A DNA stretch of 64,000 nt, taken from the NCBI GenBank assembly GCA_016717005.1, contig JADJUF010000037.1, positions 248,001 through 312,000 on the forward strand, given 5' to 3'. The stretch is from Myxococcales bacterium (GTDB lineage: Bacteria; Myxococcota_A; Polyangia; Haliangiales; Haliangiaceae). A model generated the notes under the pieces. That model ran no database searches and was not told where the DNA came from. It saw only the letters and a program-made list of their open reading frames with translations. Of this stretch, positions 52,365 to 62,448 are shown piece after piece. The translations under genes were made by a program, and so were the position numbers. Each line of letters starts with the position of its first letter. The first letter of the stretch is position 1.

Positions 52365-55300
52365 ATGGACCACCCCACGCTGGTGTTTGGACGTACGCCG
52401 GTGCCGGTCGCGGCGCCCGGCGCGGCGGGGCGCCTGACGCCGGCGTTCGGCGACGAGTGCTACGTCATCGACGACGTCCAGGCGCTGGCGCCGTTCCTCA
52501 CCAGCGTGGTCAGCGACACCGACCACTGGCTGTTCGCCGCCAGCACCGGCCCGCTGACCGCCGGGCGCGGCGGGCCGGCGACCGCGCTGTTCCCGTACGT
52601 CACCGAGGACAAGATCTACGACGCCGTGGGCGTGACCGGGCCGGTGACCGCGCTGGTCGTCACCCGCGACGGGGCGCCGCCCGCGCTGTGGCGCCCGCTC
52701 CTCGACGCCGATCGCCTCGCCTACCCGATCACCCGCCGGCTGTACAAGAACGTGCTCGGCAACCTGCTGGTGTTCGAGGAGGACAACCACGCGCTCGGGC
52801 TGTGCTTCCGGGCGGCGTGGCAGACCAGCGCCCGGTTCGGGTTCGTCCGCACCTCGACGATCGTGAACCGCGCCGCGACCCCGGCGATCGTGCGCGTGCG
52901 CGACGGCCTGCTCAACCTGCTGCCGGGCGACGTCAGCGAGCCGCTGCAGCAGTCGGCGAGCTGCCTCATCGACGCGTTCAAGCTGAACGAGCGCGTGCCC
53001 GACACGACCCTGGCGCTGTACACGCTCGCGGCCCAGGTCATCGATCGGGCCGAGCCGATGGAGGCGCTCCACGCGACCACGGTCTGGAGCCACGGCCTGC
53101 CGCGCGCCGACGTGATCCTGATCGACGACGGCGGCGAGGCGTTCGCGCACGGGCGCCAGCCGGACCGCGCCGAGGTCGTGCGCGGCCGCCGCGGCGCGTA
53201 CCTGGTGCAGGCCGAGGTGACCCTGGCGCCCGGGGCCGACCACGCCTGGGTGATCGTCGCCGACGTCGCCCAGACCCAGCCCGACGTCGCGGCGCTGGTC
53301 GCGCGCCTGCGGGGGCCCGAGGCGCTGGTGACCGAGGTCCGCGCCGACGTCGCCCGCGGCACCGCCCGGCTCGCGCAGATCGTCGCGGCGACCGACGGGC
53401 TGCAGCGCACCGCCGACCGCCTGGCCTCGGCCCACCACGTCGCCAACGTGCTGTTCAACGACATGCGCGGCGGCGTGTTCGCGTACGGTGCCCAGCGTCC
53501 CGGGCCCCGACTTCGCGGCGTTCGTGCGTCAGGCCAACGCCGGCGTGTGGCAGCGCCACCGCGCGCTCCTCGACGCCCTGCCGGCGCTGGCGCCGCGCGC
53601 GGACCACCAGGCCCGGCTCGAGGCCCTCGGCGATCCCGACCTCACGCGCCTGACCGCCGAGTACCTGCCGCTGACGTTCAGCCGCCGCCACGGCGATCCC
53701 AGCCGCCCCTGGAACCGCTTCGACATCCGGGTCCGCGACGACCGCGGCGAGCTGGTGCTCGACTACCAGGGCAACTGGCGCGACATCTTCCAGAACTGGG
53801 AGGCGCTCGGCTGCGCCCAGCCCGAGTTCCTCGAGCAGATGGTCGCCAAGTTCGTCAACGCCTCGACCGTCGACGGCCACAACCCGTACCGCATCGGCCG
53901 GGCCGGGATCGACTGGGAGGTGCCCGAGCCCGATCACCCGTGGTCGACGATCGGCTACTGGGGCGATCACCAGATCGTCTACCTGACGCGCCTGCTCGAG
54001 CTCGCGCGCGCGCACCACCCCGACCGGCTGGCGACGTCGCTGACGCGCCCCGAGTTCGCCTACGCCGACGTCCCGTACCGCCTGCGTTCGTACGATCAGC
54101 TCGTCGCCGATCCGCGCACGACGATCGAGTTCGACGCCGCCCGCCACGCCGAGATCGTCGCCCGCGCCGCCGCGCTCGGCTCCGACGCGCGCCTGGTCCA
54201 CGACGCCGCCGGGGTGTACCGGGTCAACCTGATCGAGAAGCTGCTGGTGCCGGCGCTGGCCAAGCTCGCCAGCTTCGTCCCCGGCGGCGGCGTCTGGATG
54301 AACACCCAGCGCCCGGAGTGGAACGACGCCAACAACGCGCTGGTCGGCTACGGCGTGTCGGCGGTGACCGCGTGCTACCTCGAGCGGTACCTGGCGCTGG
54401 TGCCCGACCTGCTGGGCCACCTCGCCGATCAGCCGGTGGCGCTGTCGCGCGAGGTCGCGACCTGGCTCGCCGCGACCCGGGCCGCGCTGGCGCGCCACCG
54501 GTCCCTGACCACCGCCACCGAGATCACCGATGACGACCGCGGCCAGGTGATGCGCGCGCTCGGCGCCGCCGCGAGCACGTACCGCGCCGACGTCTACGCC
54601 CGCGGCTTCACCGGTCGGAGCGAGGTCGCGGTCGCCGACGTGCTGGCCCTGGCGCGGGACGCCGGCGCGCTCCTGCGCCACACGCTCGGCCAGCTCCGCC
54701 GGCCCGACGACCTGATCCACGCCTACCTCGTCCTGGTCCCGCGCGGCCCCGATCGTTTCGGGCTCGCGCCGCTGGCCGAGATGCTCGAGGGCCAGGTCGC
54801 CGCGCTGGCCACGCGCGCGCTCGACGATCGCGCCGCGCTGGCGATCCTCGACGCGCTGCCGGCCAGCCGGCTGTACCGCGCCGACCAGCACAGCTACCTG
54901 CTCTACCCCGATCGCACGATGCCGCGCTTCCTCGGCAAGAACCGCATCGCCCCCGCCGCCGCGGCGCGGGCCCCGCTGATCGGGCGGCTCGCGGCCGACG
55001 CCGCCGCGCGGGTGATCGTCAGCGACCCCGACGGCACCCTGCGCTTCCACGCCGACCTGGCCAACGCCGACGCGTGCGCCGCGCGCCTGGCCGCGCTGCG
55101 GACCGCGGGCGCGCTGCCGGCGACCGCGGACGCCGACGCCGACGCGGCGATCGCCGAGCTGCTCGAGGTCTACGAGGAGGTGTTCGAGCACCGCGCGTTC
55201 ACCGGCCGCAGCGGCACGATGTTCGCGTACGAGGGCCTCGGCAGCGTGTACTGGCACATGGTCGGCAAGCTGGTGCTGGCGATCCAGGAGCGCTTCCTCG

Positions 55301-55851
55301 ACGCGACCGCGGCCGGCGCCGATCGCGACGTCCGCGCGGCGCTGGCCCGGCACTACCACGCGGTCCGGGCCGGCATGTCGGGCACCGCCAAGTCGCCGAC
55401 GGTGTGGGGCGCGTTCCCGCTCGATCCCTACTCGCACTCGCCGGCCCACGGCGGCGCCCGCCAGCCCGGCATGACCGGCCAGGTCAAGGAGGAGATCCTG
55501 ATCCGCCTCGGCGAGCTGGGCGTCCGGGTCCGGGCCGGCCGCGTGACCTTCGCGCCGCACCTGCTGCGCCGCGCCGAGTTCCTGACCGAGCCCGACCTGT
55601 TCCAGCCGATCGCCGTCGACGGCCAGCGCCTGCGCATCCCGCTGCCGCCGGACACCCTGGCGTTCACGTACTGCCAGGTGCCGGTGATCTATCACCTCAG
55701 CACCGCGCGCCGCGTGATCGTCACCGACGCCACCGGCGCGCGCCACGAGGTCCCCGGCGACACGCTCGACGCCGCGCGCTCCGCCGCGGTGTTCATGCGC
55801 ACCGGCGCGGTCACCCGGATCGACGTCGACACCGCGCCCGGCCAGCCGTGA
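52365..55851 (+). CDS. GH94-like glycoside phosphorylase/hydrolase (one frameshift)
   Basis: About 1,160 residues across two frames. ATG 52365 is preferred (GGAG nine bases upstream); ATG 52284 adds a Pro-rich piece. The N-terminal half is a beta-sandwich domain; the second is an alpha/alpha-barrel with VLDYQGNWRDIFQNWEALG, TVDGHNPYRIGRAGIDWEVP, WMNTQRPEWNDANNALVGYG and YWHMVGKLVLAIQE. This recalls GH94 and the related beta-1,3-glucan phosphorylases, but the exact family is uncertain. At about 53487 (FAYG) the frame slips by one base; removing one G joins the halves. No signal peptide. Likely phosphorolyses imported glucan oligomers. Confidence 0.75.
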
Positions 55852-55919
55852 CGTCGCGGGCGTGCGCCCGCTCGACGACGATCCGCCGCCGGTCGCGCCA
55901 CCGCGCCGCGTCGACGAGA

Positions 55920-56432
55920 TCAGCGCGCCAGCCACCACAGCGCGGCGTTGAGCGCGGCCGCGAACGCGACCCAGGCCAGGTACGGCGCCAGCAGCCACGC
56001 GGCCGGCCGGGACCTGGGCGCGAACGCGACGATCGTCGCGACGATCGCGGCCAGCAGCGCCACGATCACGACCAGCCCGCCGACGAGCGAGCGCAGGCCG
56101 AAGAACACCGGCGTCCACGCCGCGTTGAGCCCGAGCTGCAGGCCGAACCACCGGAGCGCCCGGGTCCGCGCCGCGCCCGACGGGGTGCGCCACACCAGCC
56201 AGGCCGCCACCCCCATCGCGGCGTAGAGCGTGAGCCAGACCGGACCGAACACCCAGCCGGGCGGGGCCCACGCCGGCCGGTCCAGCGCGCGGTACCAGGC
56301 GGCGCTGGTCGCCAGCGCGCCGAGGCCGCCGGCGGCCTGGCACAGCGCGATCCACCCGACCAGCGCGAGGCCGCGGCCCGATCGGCTCGACGAGTCAGTG
56401 GCGGTCACCCGGCTTGGACGCAGGCCCCGCAC
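55920..56432 (-). CDS. tspO: TspO/MBR family membrane protein
   Basis: 170 residues from GTG 56432; GTG 56408 is also possible. Five hydrophobic helices and the family motif RPAWAPPGWVFGPVWLTLYA, then GLQLGLNAAWTPVFFGLRS and WLLAPYLAWVAFAAALNAAL. TspO proteins bind porphyrins and lipids and help control tetrapyrrole or stress responses. Convergent with the phosphorylase-like gene, 68 bases away. The 85 bases to the next gene hold nothing clear. Confidence 0.92.
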   Translation of the reverse strand: MRGLRPSRVTATDSSSRSGRGLALVGWIALCQAAGGLGALATSAAWYRALDRPAWAPPGWVFGPVWLTLYAAMGVAAWLVWRTPSGAARTRALRWFGLQLGLNAAWTPVFFGLRSLVGGLVVIVALLAAIVATIVAFAPRSRPAAWLLAPYLAWVAFAAALNAALWWLAR

Positions 56433-56517
56433 CTGGGTTACCGACGTCGCGCCGTCCGCACGTTCAAGACGATCCTCGGGACGTGAGGCGCCGCCCCGGT
56501 CCGCCGGCCGCGCGCGG

Positions 56518-57678
56518 TCACGGCGTGCAGCGGAGGCCGAGGTAGAGCGTGTCGTCGCTGTTGACGTCGCCGTCGGTGTTGAGCCCGAACATCTGGACGG
56601 TCGTGCCGCCCAGCGTCATCGCGGTGCAGGTGTCGTCGGCGCCGACGCCGGGCGTGCACGCGCTCGTCCCGGTCTTGCCCCACTTGGTCGGCGCCTGGGT
56701 GCAGCCGTCGCAGCTGTCGCGCCAGCCCAGGAACAGCGCACAGTGGGTGTCGACGTAGGCCGCGAAGGCGGCCGCCGGATCGGCGCAGTCGAACGAGCCG
56801 TCGGCGTTGGTGCCGACGACGAACTGGCCGTCGGGGCACTGGGTCCGCGACGCCTCGCCGGGCGCGGTCGGCGGGGTGCAGGTGAGCCCGAGGTGGAGCT
56901 TGTCGTTGCCGTCGACGTCGCCGCCGGTGTTGAGGCCGAACAGGTTCACCGTCTCGCCGCCGAGGATCGTGGTCGTGCACGTGCCGTTGGCCCCGGCGCC
57001 GGAGGTGCACCCGGCGTCGTTGGCGTGGCCCCACTTGCTCGGCGGCGTCGTGCAGCCATCGCAGCTGTCCTGCCAGCCGAGGTAGATCGAGCACTGCGAG
57101 CGGACGTACCCGACCACCGCCTCCGCCAGCGGCGCGCACGTCCACGACGTGCCCGAGCGGCCGGTGATCGCCCAGCCCTGCTGGCACGGGGCCGGCACCG
57201 GCGCGCGCGGCACCGCGACGCAGTGCAGCGTCGTGTACAGCTTGTCGTCGCCGTTGACGTCGCCGTCGAGATCGAGCGCCGCGAGCTCGACCGGCGTCGT
57301 CGGGTCGTCGAGCGTCGCGGTCAGGCAGGTGTTGCCGGCGCCGACGCCGGGCGCGCACGCCAGCGGGCCGCTCATGGTCCACTTCGCCGGCGGATCGGCG
57401 CAGCCGGTGCAGCTGTCGCGCTGCCCCAGGTAGACCGAGCACCGCGAGCGCACGGCGACCGCCGCGGCGTCGTCGACGGCCGCGCACCCGAGCTCGCCGG
57501 TCGGGCTGATGCTGGTCGCGACCAGGCCCGCGGGACAGTCCGCGGCCACCGCGGCGTCGGGCGCGGTCGGGCCGTCGCCGCGCGCGGCGTCCGCCTCGGT
57601 GGCGTCGATCGAGGTGTCGTTGGTGCTCGCGCACGCCAGCAGCACCGATGCGAGGAGGAGCCCGAGCTTCACCCGCAC
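56518..57678 (-). CDS. Lipoprotein with three Cys-rich repeats
   Basis: 386 residues from GTG 57678. Lipobox SVLLAC, Asp/Ala/Pro linker. Three repeats of about 110-120 residues follow, each with CSxYLGxxDSCxGC, PxKW(G), a GxGAxxTC stretch and GDVxxxDKLYxxLxC; the copies end LHCVAV, LTCTPP and LRCTP. Six or more conserved Cys per repeat would make a disulfide-rich exterior module. I recall similar paralogues in other myxobacteria but know no function. The first two repeats are followed by a PCQQGWAITG / QCPDGQFVVG beta segment. Confidence 0.8.
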   Translation of the reverse strand: MRVKLGLLLASVLLACASTNDTSIDATEADAARGDGPTAPDAAVAADCPAGLVATSISPTGELGCAAVDDAAAVAVRSRCSVYLGQRDSCTGCADPPAKWTMSGPLACAPGVGAGNTCLTATLDDPTTPVELAALDLDGDVNGDDKLYTTLHCVAVPRAPVPAPCQQGWAITGRSGTSWTCAPLAEAVVGYVRSQCSIYLGWQDSCDGCTTPPSKWGHANDAGCTSGAGANGTCTTTILGGETVNLFGLNTGGDVDGNDKLHLGLTCTPPTAPGEASRTQCPDGQFVVGTNADGSFDCADPAAAFAAYVDTHCALFLGWRDSCDGCTQAPTKWGKTGTSACTPGVGADDTCTAMTLGGTTVQMFGLNTDGDVNSDDTLYLGLRCTP

Positions 57679-57708
57679 AGCGTAGCGGAGCCGCGGTCGG
57701 CGCGCGAC

Positions 57709-58368
57709 CTATCGGCGGCGCGCGACCACGGCGACGTGGCTCCACAGCGGGGCGCGCGCGGCCAGCCACGGCGCGATCGGCAGCGCGTACGGCCACACCC
57801 GGATCGAGCGGAACGCGGCGATCCGCGCGATCGCGAAGCCGGCGGCGGCGACCGTGGCCTCGAGCTCGGCCAGCGACGCCGGCTGCCACAGCTCCGGCGC
57901 CGGCGCCGGCGCCGGTCGCAGCGACCAGGTGCGCCGCGGGTACAGGTGGAACGCGAGCGCGCCGCCGGGCACGAGCACGCGCGCGATCTCGACCAGCGCG
58001 CGGGCCGGCGCCAGGTAGCGCAGCGCGCCCTTGCCGGCGACGACCGCGTCGACGCTGGCGGCGGCGAACGGCAGCGCGTGGCCGTCGGCGCGCACCACCG
58101 CCAGCCCGCGCGCGCGCGCGTGCGCGAGCATGCCGGCCGAGACGTCGAGCCCGAGCCGCACCGGCGCGCGCACCTGCGCCAGCAGCCGGCCGGTGCCGAC
58201 GCCGACCTCGAGCACGCGCGCGGCCCCGGCCACGCCGTCGAGCAGCACCCGATCGATCGCGCGGGTCCGCGCGGCGCTGCGGTCGTCGTCGTCGTGGCGC
58301 GCGTCGTAGCCCGCCGCGGCGGCGTCGTAGCCGGCGGCGACCGCGCGCCAGTCGCGCGGCCCGGTCAT
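57709..58368 (-). CDS. Class I SAM-dependent methyltransferase
   Basis: 219 residues from ATG 58368. Motif I VLEVGVGTGRLLAQV, then LGLDVSAGMLAHA, DGHALPFAAASVDAVV and LVEIARVLVPGGALAFHLYP, the UbiE-like order. The substrate is unknown. It starts four bases after the PqqD-like gene, so the two are co-transcribed; that could make the methyltransferase a peptide-modifying enzyme, but many such pairs exist by chance. Confidence 0.85.
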   Translation of the reverse strand: MTGPRDWRAVAAGYDAAAAGYDARHDDDDRSAARTRAIDRVLLDGVAGAARVLEVGVGTGRLLAQVRAPVRLGLDVSAGMLAHARARGLAVVRADGHALPFAAASVDAVVAGKGALRYLAPARALVEIARVLVPGGALAFHLYPRRTWSLRPAPAPAPELWQPASLAELEATVAAAGFAIARIAAFRSIRVWPYALPIAPWLAARAPLWSHVAVVARRR

Positions 58369-58372
58369 GCGG

Positions 58373-58639
58373 TCACGGTTCGACGACGAGGATCTGGCGC
58401 GCGACCAGATCGTCGAGGCACGCGGCCGCGTCGACGGTCGCCGTTGGCAGATCGACCTCGTACTCGCGCACCAAGAGCGCCGCGGCGTCGTCGATCGACG
58501 CGCCCGCCTGCGTGAGCTGCCACAGCAGCGTCGCCGCGCCGTTGAGCGTGTGCAGCTTGTTGTCGTCGGGCGTCACCACGAACGCCTGGCCGTCGATGAC
58601 GCGGCCGGCGGTCTGCGGGTTGCGTCGGTAGCGCGCCAT
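58373..58639 (-). CDS. PqqD-like RiPP recognition element protein
   Basis: 88 residues from ATG 58639. RNPQTAGRVIDGQAFVVTPD, then LHTLNGAATLLWQLTQAGAS and ALLVREYEVD, ending LDDLVARQILVVEP: the winged-helix PqqD fold that holds the leader of a precursor peptide. It stands alone, not fused. No precursor is visible beside it; the peptide, SPASM and peptidase genes at 16-23 kb lack a PqqD, which makes this a candidate partner at a distance. Confidence 0.88.
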   Translation of the reverse strand: MARYRRNPQTAGRVIDGQAFVVTPDDNKLHTLNGAATLLWQLTQAGASIDDAAALLVREYEVDLPTATVDAAACLDDLVARQILVVEP

Positions 58640-58674
58640 GGGCCAACGCTACACGCGAACCCCGGCCCCGGCAA

Positions 58675-59270
58675 TCAGCGGCCCGGCGCCAGCATCGCCG
58701 TCAGCACGCGCAGCGTCTCGGCGACCTCGATCAGCGGCGCCACCGAGCGCTGGACCTTGGCCAGCATCATCGCGCCCTCGATGGCGGCGAGGGTGAACGT
58801 CGCCAGGCGCGCCGCGACCTCGGCCGGCACGCCCAGCGCCGCGACCCGGGCCGCGATCGACCCTAGCCACGCGTCGTAGCTCGCCGCCACCGTCGCGCGC
58901 ACCGCCTCGGACGTGGTCGACGCCTCGAGCGCGACGGTCGCGAGCGGGCAGCCGTCGCGGAAGTCCGAGTCGACCAGCGCCCCGGCCAGCTCGTCGCACA
59001 CCGCGGTGATGGCCGCGCCCAGATCCGGCGCCCGCGCGATCACGCCCTCGAGCCGGTCGCGCCACGCCCGGCCGCTCTCCTCGAGCGCCGCGCACGCCAG
59101 CGCCTCCTTGCCGTCGGGGAAGTAGAAGTACAGCGAGCCGCGGGGCGCGCCCGAGGCCGCGACGATCTCGGCCAGGCCGGTGGCGTGGTAGCCCTGCCGC
59201 TGCAAGAGCGCCGCGGTCGCCGCGGTGAGCTTGGCGCGGGTGCGCTCGCCCTTGCTGGTGCGCTCGTCGG

Positions 59271-59274
<4 letters not shown>
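58675..59274 (-). CDS. TetR-family regulator
   Basis: 199 residues from GTG 59274, overlapping the oxidoreductase stop (GTGA). The N-terminal helix-turn-helix region is TRAKLTAATAALLQRQGYHA followed by GLAEIVAASGAPRGSLYFYF, standard TetR. The ligand domain (FRDGCPLATVALEAS) is of the YxaF/LmrA kind. It should control the operon that begins with the old-yellow-enzyme gene, through the palindromes at 60542-60588, and respond to an electrophile or drug-like compound. Confidence 0.92.
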
Positions 59275-60530
<1,256 letters not shown>

Positions 60531-60541
60531 GCTCCTACCAT

Positions 60542-60588
60542 TATACCGGTCGGCATAGAACGCAAGACAAAATATACCGACCGATATA
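60542..60588. promoter_or_regulatory. Two TetR operator-like palindromes and -10 box
   Basis: TATACCGGTCGGCATA (60542-60557) and TATACCGACCGATATA (60573-60588) are 31 bases apart; each fits TATACCG-N2-CGGTATA with one mismatch. On the minus strand the first overlaps a perfect TATAAT (60545-60540). This -10 is only ten bases from the oxidoreductase ATG, so the transcript may have almost no leader. Confidence 0.75.
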
Positions 60589-60648
60589 CATAGTCGGCGC
60601 ATCTCGGCCGCCCTTGAACGTTTTCGGGACTCCGACCACCGTGTGGGG

Positions 60649-61560
60649 ATGGCGAGCGCGGTCACCACGTCCGATCGTGCGCTGCTGGCGCTGGTGGCCG
60701 CGATCCTTGAGCGCCGCACGCTCGCGGCCACGCCGGGTCTCGACCCTGCGAGGGTCCGCCGCCACCTGCTCGCCCCGCTGGCCTATCAAGCTGGAATCAA
60801 AGACTTCAAGCCCGACTACATCGCCGCGGCGCTCCACGCCGAGCGCCGGGCGGGGTTTCTCGCCGAGGCGGTCGGAGCCCTGCATGGCATCCCGATCATG
60901 CGGCTCAAGGGGATCGCGTACATCGACGATCTCTACGAGGACCCCGCGCTCCGGCCGATGACCGACATCGACCTGATGGTCCCCGCCGGCCGCTTCGCCG
61001 ATGCCGCTGATCGTCTGAAAGCCCTTGGGTATCATGATGATGGAAAGAGAAACCAGCGGTCACCGGTCAACCACGCGGTCACGTTTCGCCGGCGTGAGAG
61101 CGCGATCGATCTACACCGGTCGATGGTCCAGGCCGGCCGGATGCGCATCGACCTCGACCAGATCTGGCGCGACGCGATCCCAGCCGCGCTCGGCACGCTG
61201 CGACCTCGCCCGCTGCATGAGTACCTGATTCATCTCGCGCACATGGCCAGGCACGAGTTCTCGCTCGCGCTGATCTCGTTCGTCGACGCCGACCGGCTGG
61301 CTGCCCTCGCCGGCCCCACCGACACGCTCGCCGCCGTCTGGGGACTCCGCCGGGCCGATCGCCTGGTCCGCGGGTACGTCGAGGCGCTCCGAGGCGAACA
61401 TTTCAGCAGTTTCAAGGTGTTCCCAGACACCCATGAGCTGATCCGCGGCGCCTTGCCAGGCCGGGGGCTTCAGGTGCTGCGCAAGCTCGCCATCCATGAC
61501 TCGCCGCGCGACCTGCCCGGCCTGGCCTGGGGCGCCATCCGGACTCGCCTCGGGCTGTGA
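60649..61560 (+). CDS. Nucleotidyltransferase-like protein of RiPP-associated type
   Basis: 303 residues from ATG 60649 (GTG 60643 also possible). LKGIAYIDDLYEDPALRPMT, followed by DIDLMVPAG, is the nucleotidyltransferase core with its Asp-x-Asp pair; VNHAVTFRRRESAIDLHRSM continues the fold. This matches the NTP_transf_5-type group often encoded beside lasso-peptide, PqqD, HprK and S26 genes. Substrate unknown. Divergent from the oxidoreductase gene. Its middle (around 61020-61060) is less GC-rich than its neighbours. Confidence 0.78.
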   Translation: MASAVTTSDRALLALVAAILERRTLAATPGLDPARVRRHLLAPLAYQAGIKDFKPDYIAAALHAERRAGFLAEAVGALHGIPIMRLKGIAYIDDLYEDPALRPMTDIDLMVPAGRFADAADRLKALGYHDDGKRNQRSPVNHAVTFRRRESAIDLHRSMVQAGRMRIDLDQIWRDAIPAALGTLRPRPLHEYLIHLAHMARHEFSLALISFVDADRLAALAGPTDTLAAVWGLRRADRLVRGYVEALRGEHFSSFKVFPDTHELIRGALPGRGLQVLRKLAIHDSPRDLPGLAWGAIRTRLGL

Positions 61561-61666
61561 CGCGCTCCACCCTACCCCCTCGAAATCCGCCGCTCGATTT
61601 GAACACCAGCCCCCCCGCCGGTATCCAATTCCCAGATGCCGACAATCCCGAAGGGAATTCCCAAGG

Positions 61667-61695
61667 TTGACGCTGCGCGGGACACCGCGTAGCAT
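61667..61695 (+). promoter_or_regulatory. Sigma-70-like promoter for envelope operon
   Basis: TTGACG (61667) and TAGCAT (61690) with a 17-base spacer, about 94 bases before the next ATG. Just upstream, AATTCCC (61627) and GGGAATT (61653) form a small inverted repeat. The remaining intergenic bases 61561-61788 show nothing else. Confidence 0.6.
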
Positions 61696-61788
61696 CTCCC
61701 TCGAACTCTCCTCGGGCACCGGCCTCCGCGCCGGCGCGGCGTCCCGCCGACGTGGCTTCCCAGCCGTCCCCCCGCCAGGAACCCCATC

Positions 61789-62436
61789 ATGCGAGCACGC
61801 ACCTTCGTCGCAGCCATCGTCGCCACCGCGTTCGCGGGCGGCGGCGTGCTGTACGCGCAACCTGGCAGCCAGCCGAGCGATCCGCCCGGCCCCGGCAGCG
61901 CGGCGCCCGCGCCGGCCCCCTCCGACGAGCCCGATCTGTCGCTGCCGACGGAGAAGAACGCCAACCTGTCGCCGCGCGAGATGGACGAGAACGGCCGCCG
62001 GATGATCGATGAGATGGAGGCCGGCCACCGCCGTACCCTCGAGCTCAAGGCCGCGGCCCAGAAGGCCAAGGACGTCATCAAGCTCAACTGTGTCAACGAG
62101 CAGCTCCTCGCGGTCAAGCAGCTCCTCAACATCGCCGACCAGGCCAAGAACGACTTCACCGAGGCCAAGGCCCAGGACGATCGCGGCGAGCAGGTCCACC
62201 AGTACGGCCAGATCACGATCGCCGCCGAGAAGTCCAAGGAGGCGCTGGGCGAGGCCCAGGCCTGCATCGGCGAGGAGCTCTACTTCATCGGCAAGAACGA
62301 CGTGACGGTCGATGGCCCGGCGATCCCGCACGATCCGACCGCGGACGGCGACGTCGGCAACGCGAGCGGCGAGGACGCGTACACCCAGTCCCTCGAAGAC
62401 CCCGCCTACGCCAGCCCCTTCGCTCCGCCGCTGTGA
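61789..62436 (+). CDS. Periplasmic coiled-coil-like protein
   Basis: 215 residues from ATG 61789 (CAGGAA upstream). Signal peptide to LYAQPG, a Pro/Ser/Ala linker of about 30 residues, then a long charged helix (MDENGRRMIDEMEAGHRRTL, AAQKAKDVIKLNCVNEQLLA, QLLNIADQAKNDFTEAKAQD) and an acidic, flexible end. No family recognised; two Cys in the helical part may pair. Twelve bases from the outer-membrane-barrel gene, so it probably acts with it in the envelope. Confidence 0.75.
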   Translation: MRARTFVAAIVATAFAGGGVLYAQPGSQPSDPPGPGSAAPAPAPSDEPDLSLPTEKNANLSPREMDENGRRMIDEMEAGHRRTLELKAAAQKAKDVIKLNCVNEQLLAVKQLLNIADQAKNDFTEAKAQDDRGEQVHQYGQITIAAEKSKEALGEAQACIGEELYFIGKNDVTVDGPAIPHDPTADGDVGNASGEDAYTQSLEDPAYASPFAPPL

Positions 62437-62448
62437 CGAGCCGCGCCA

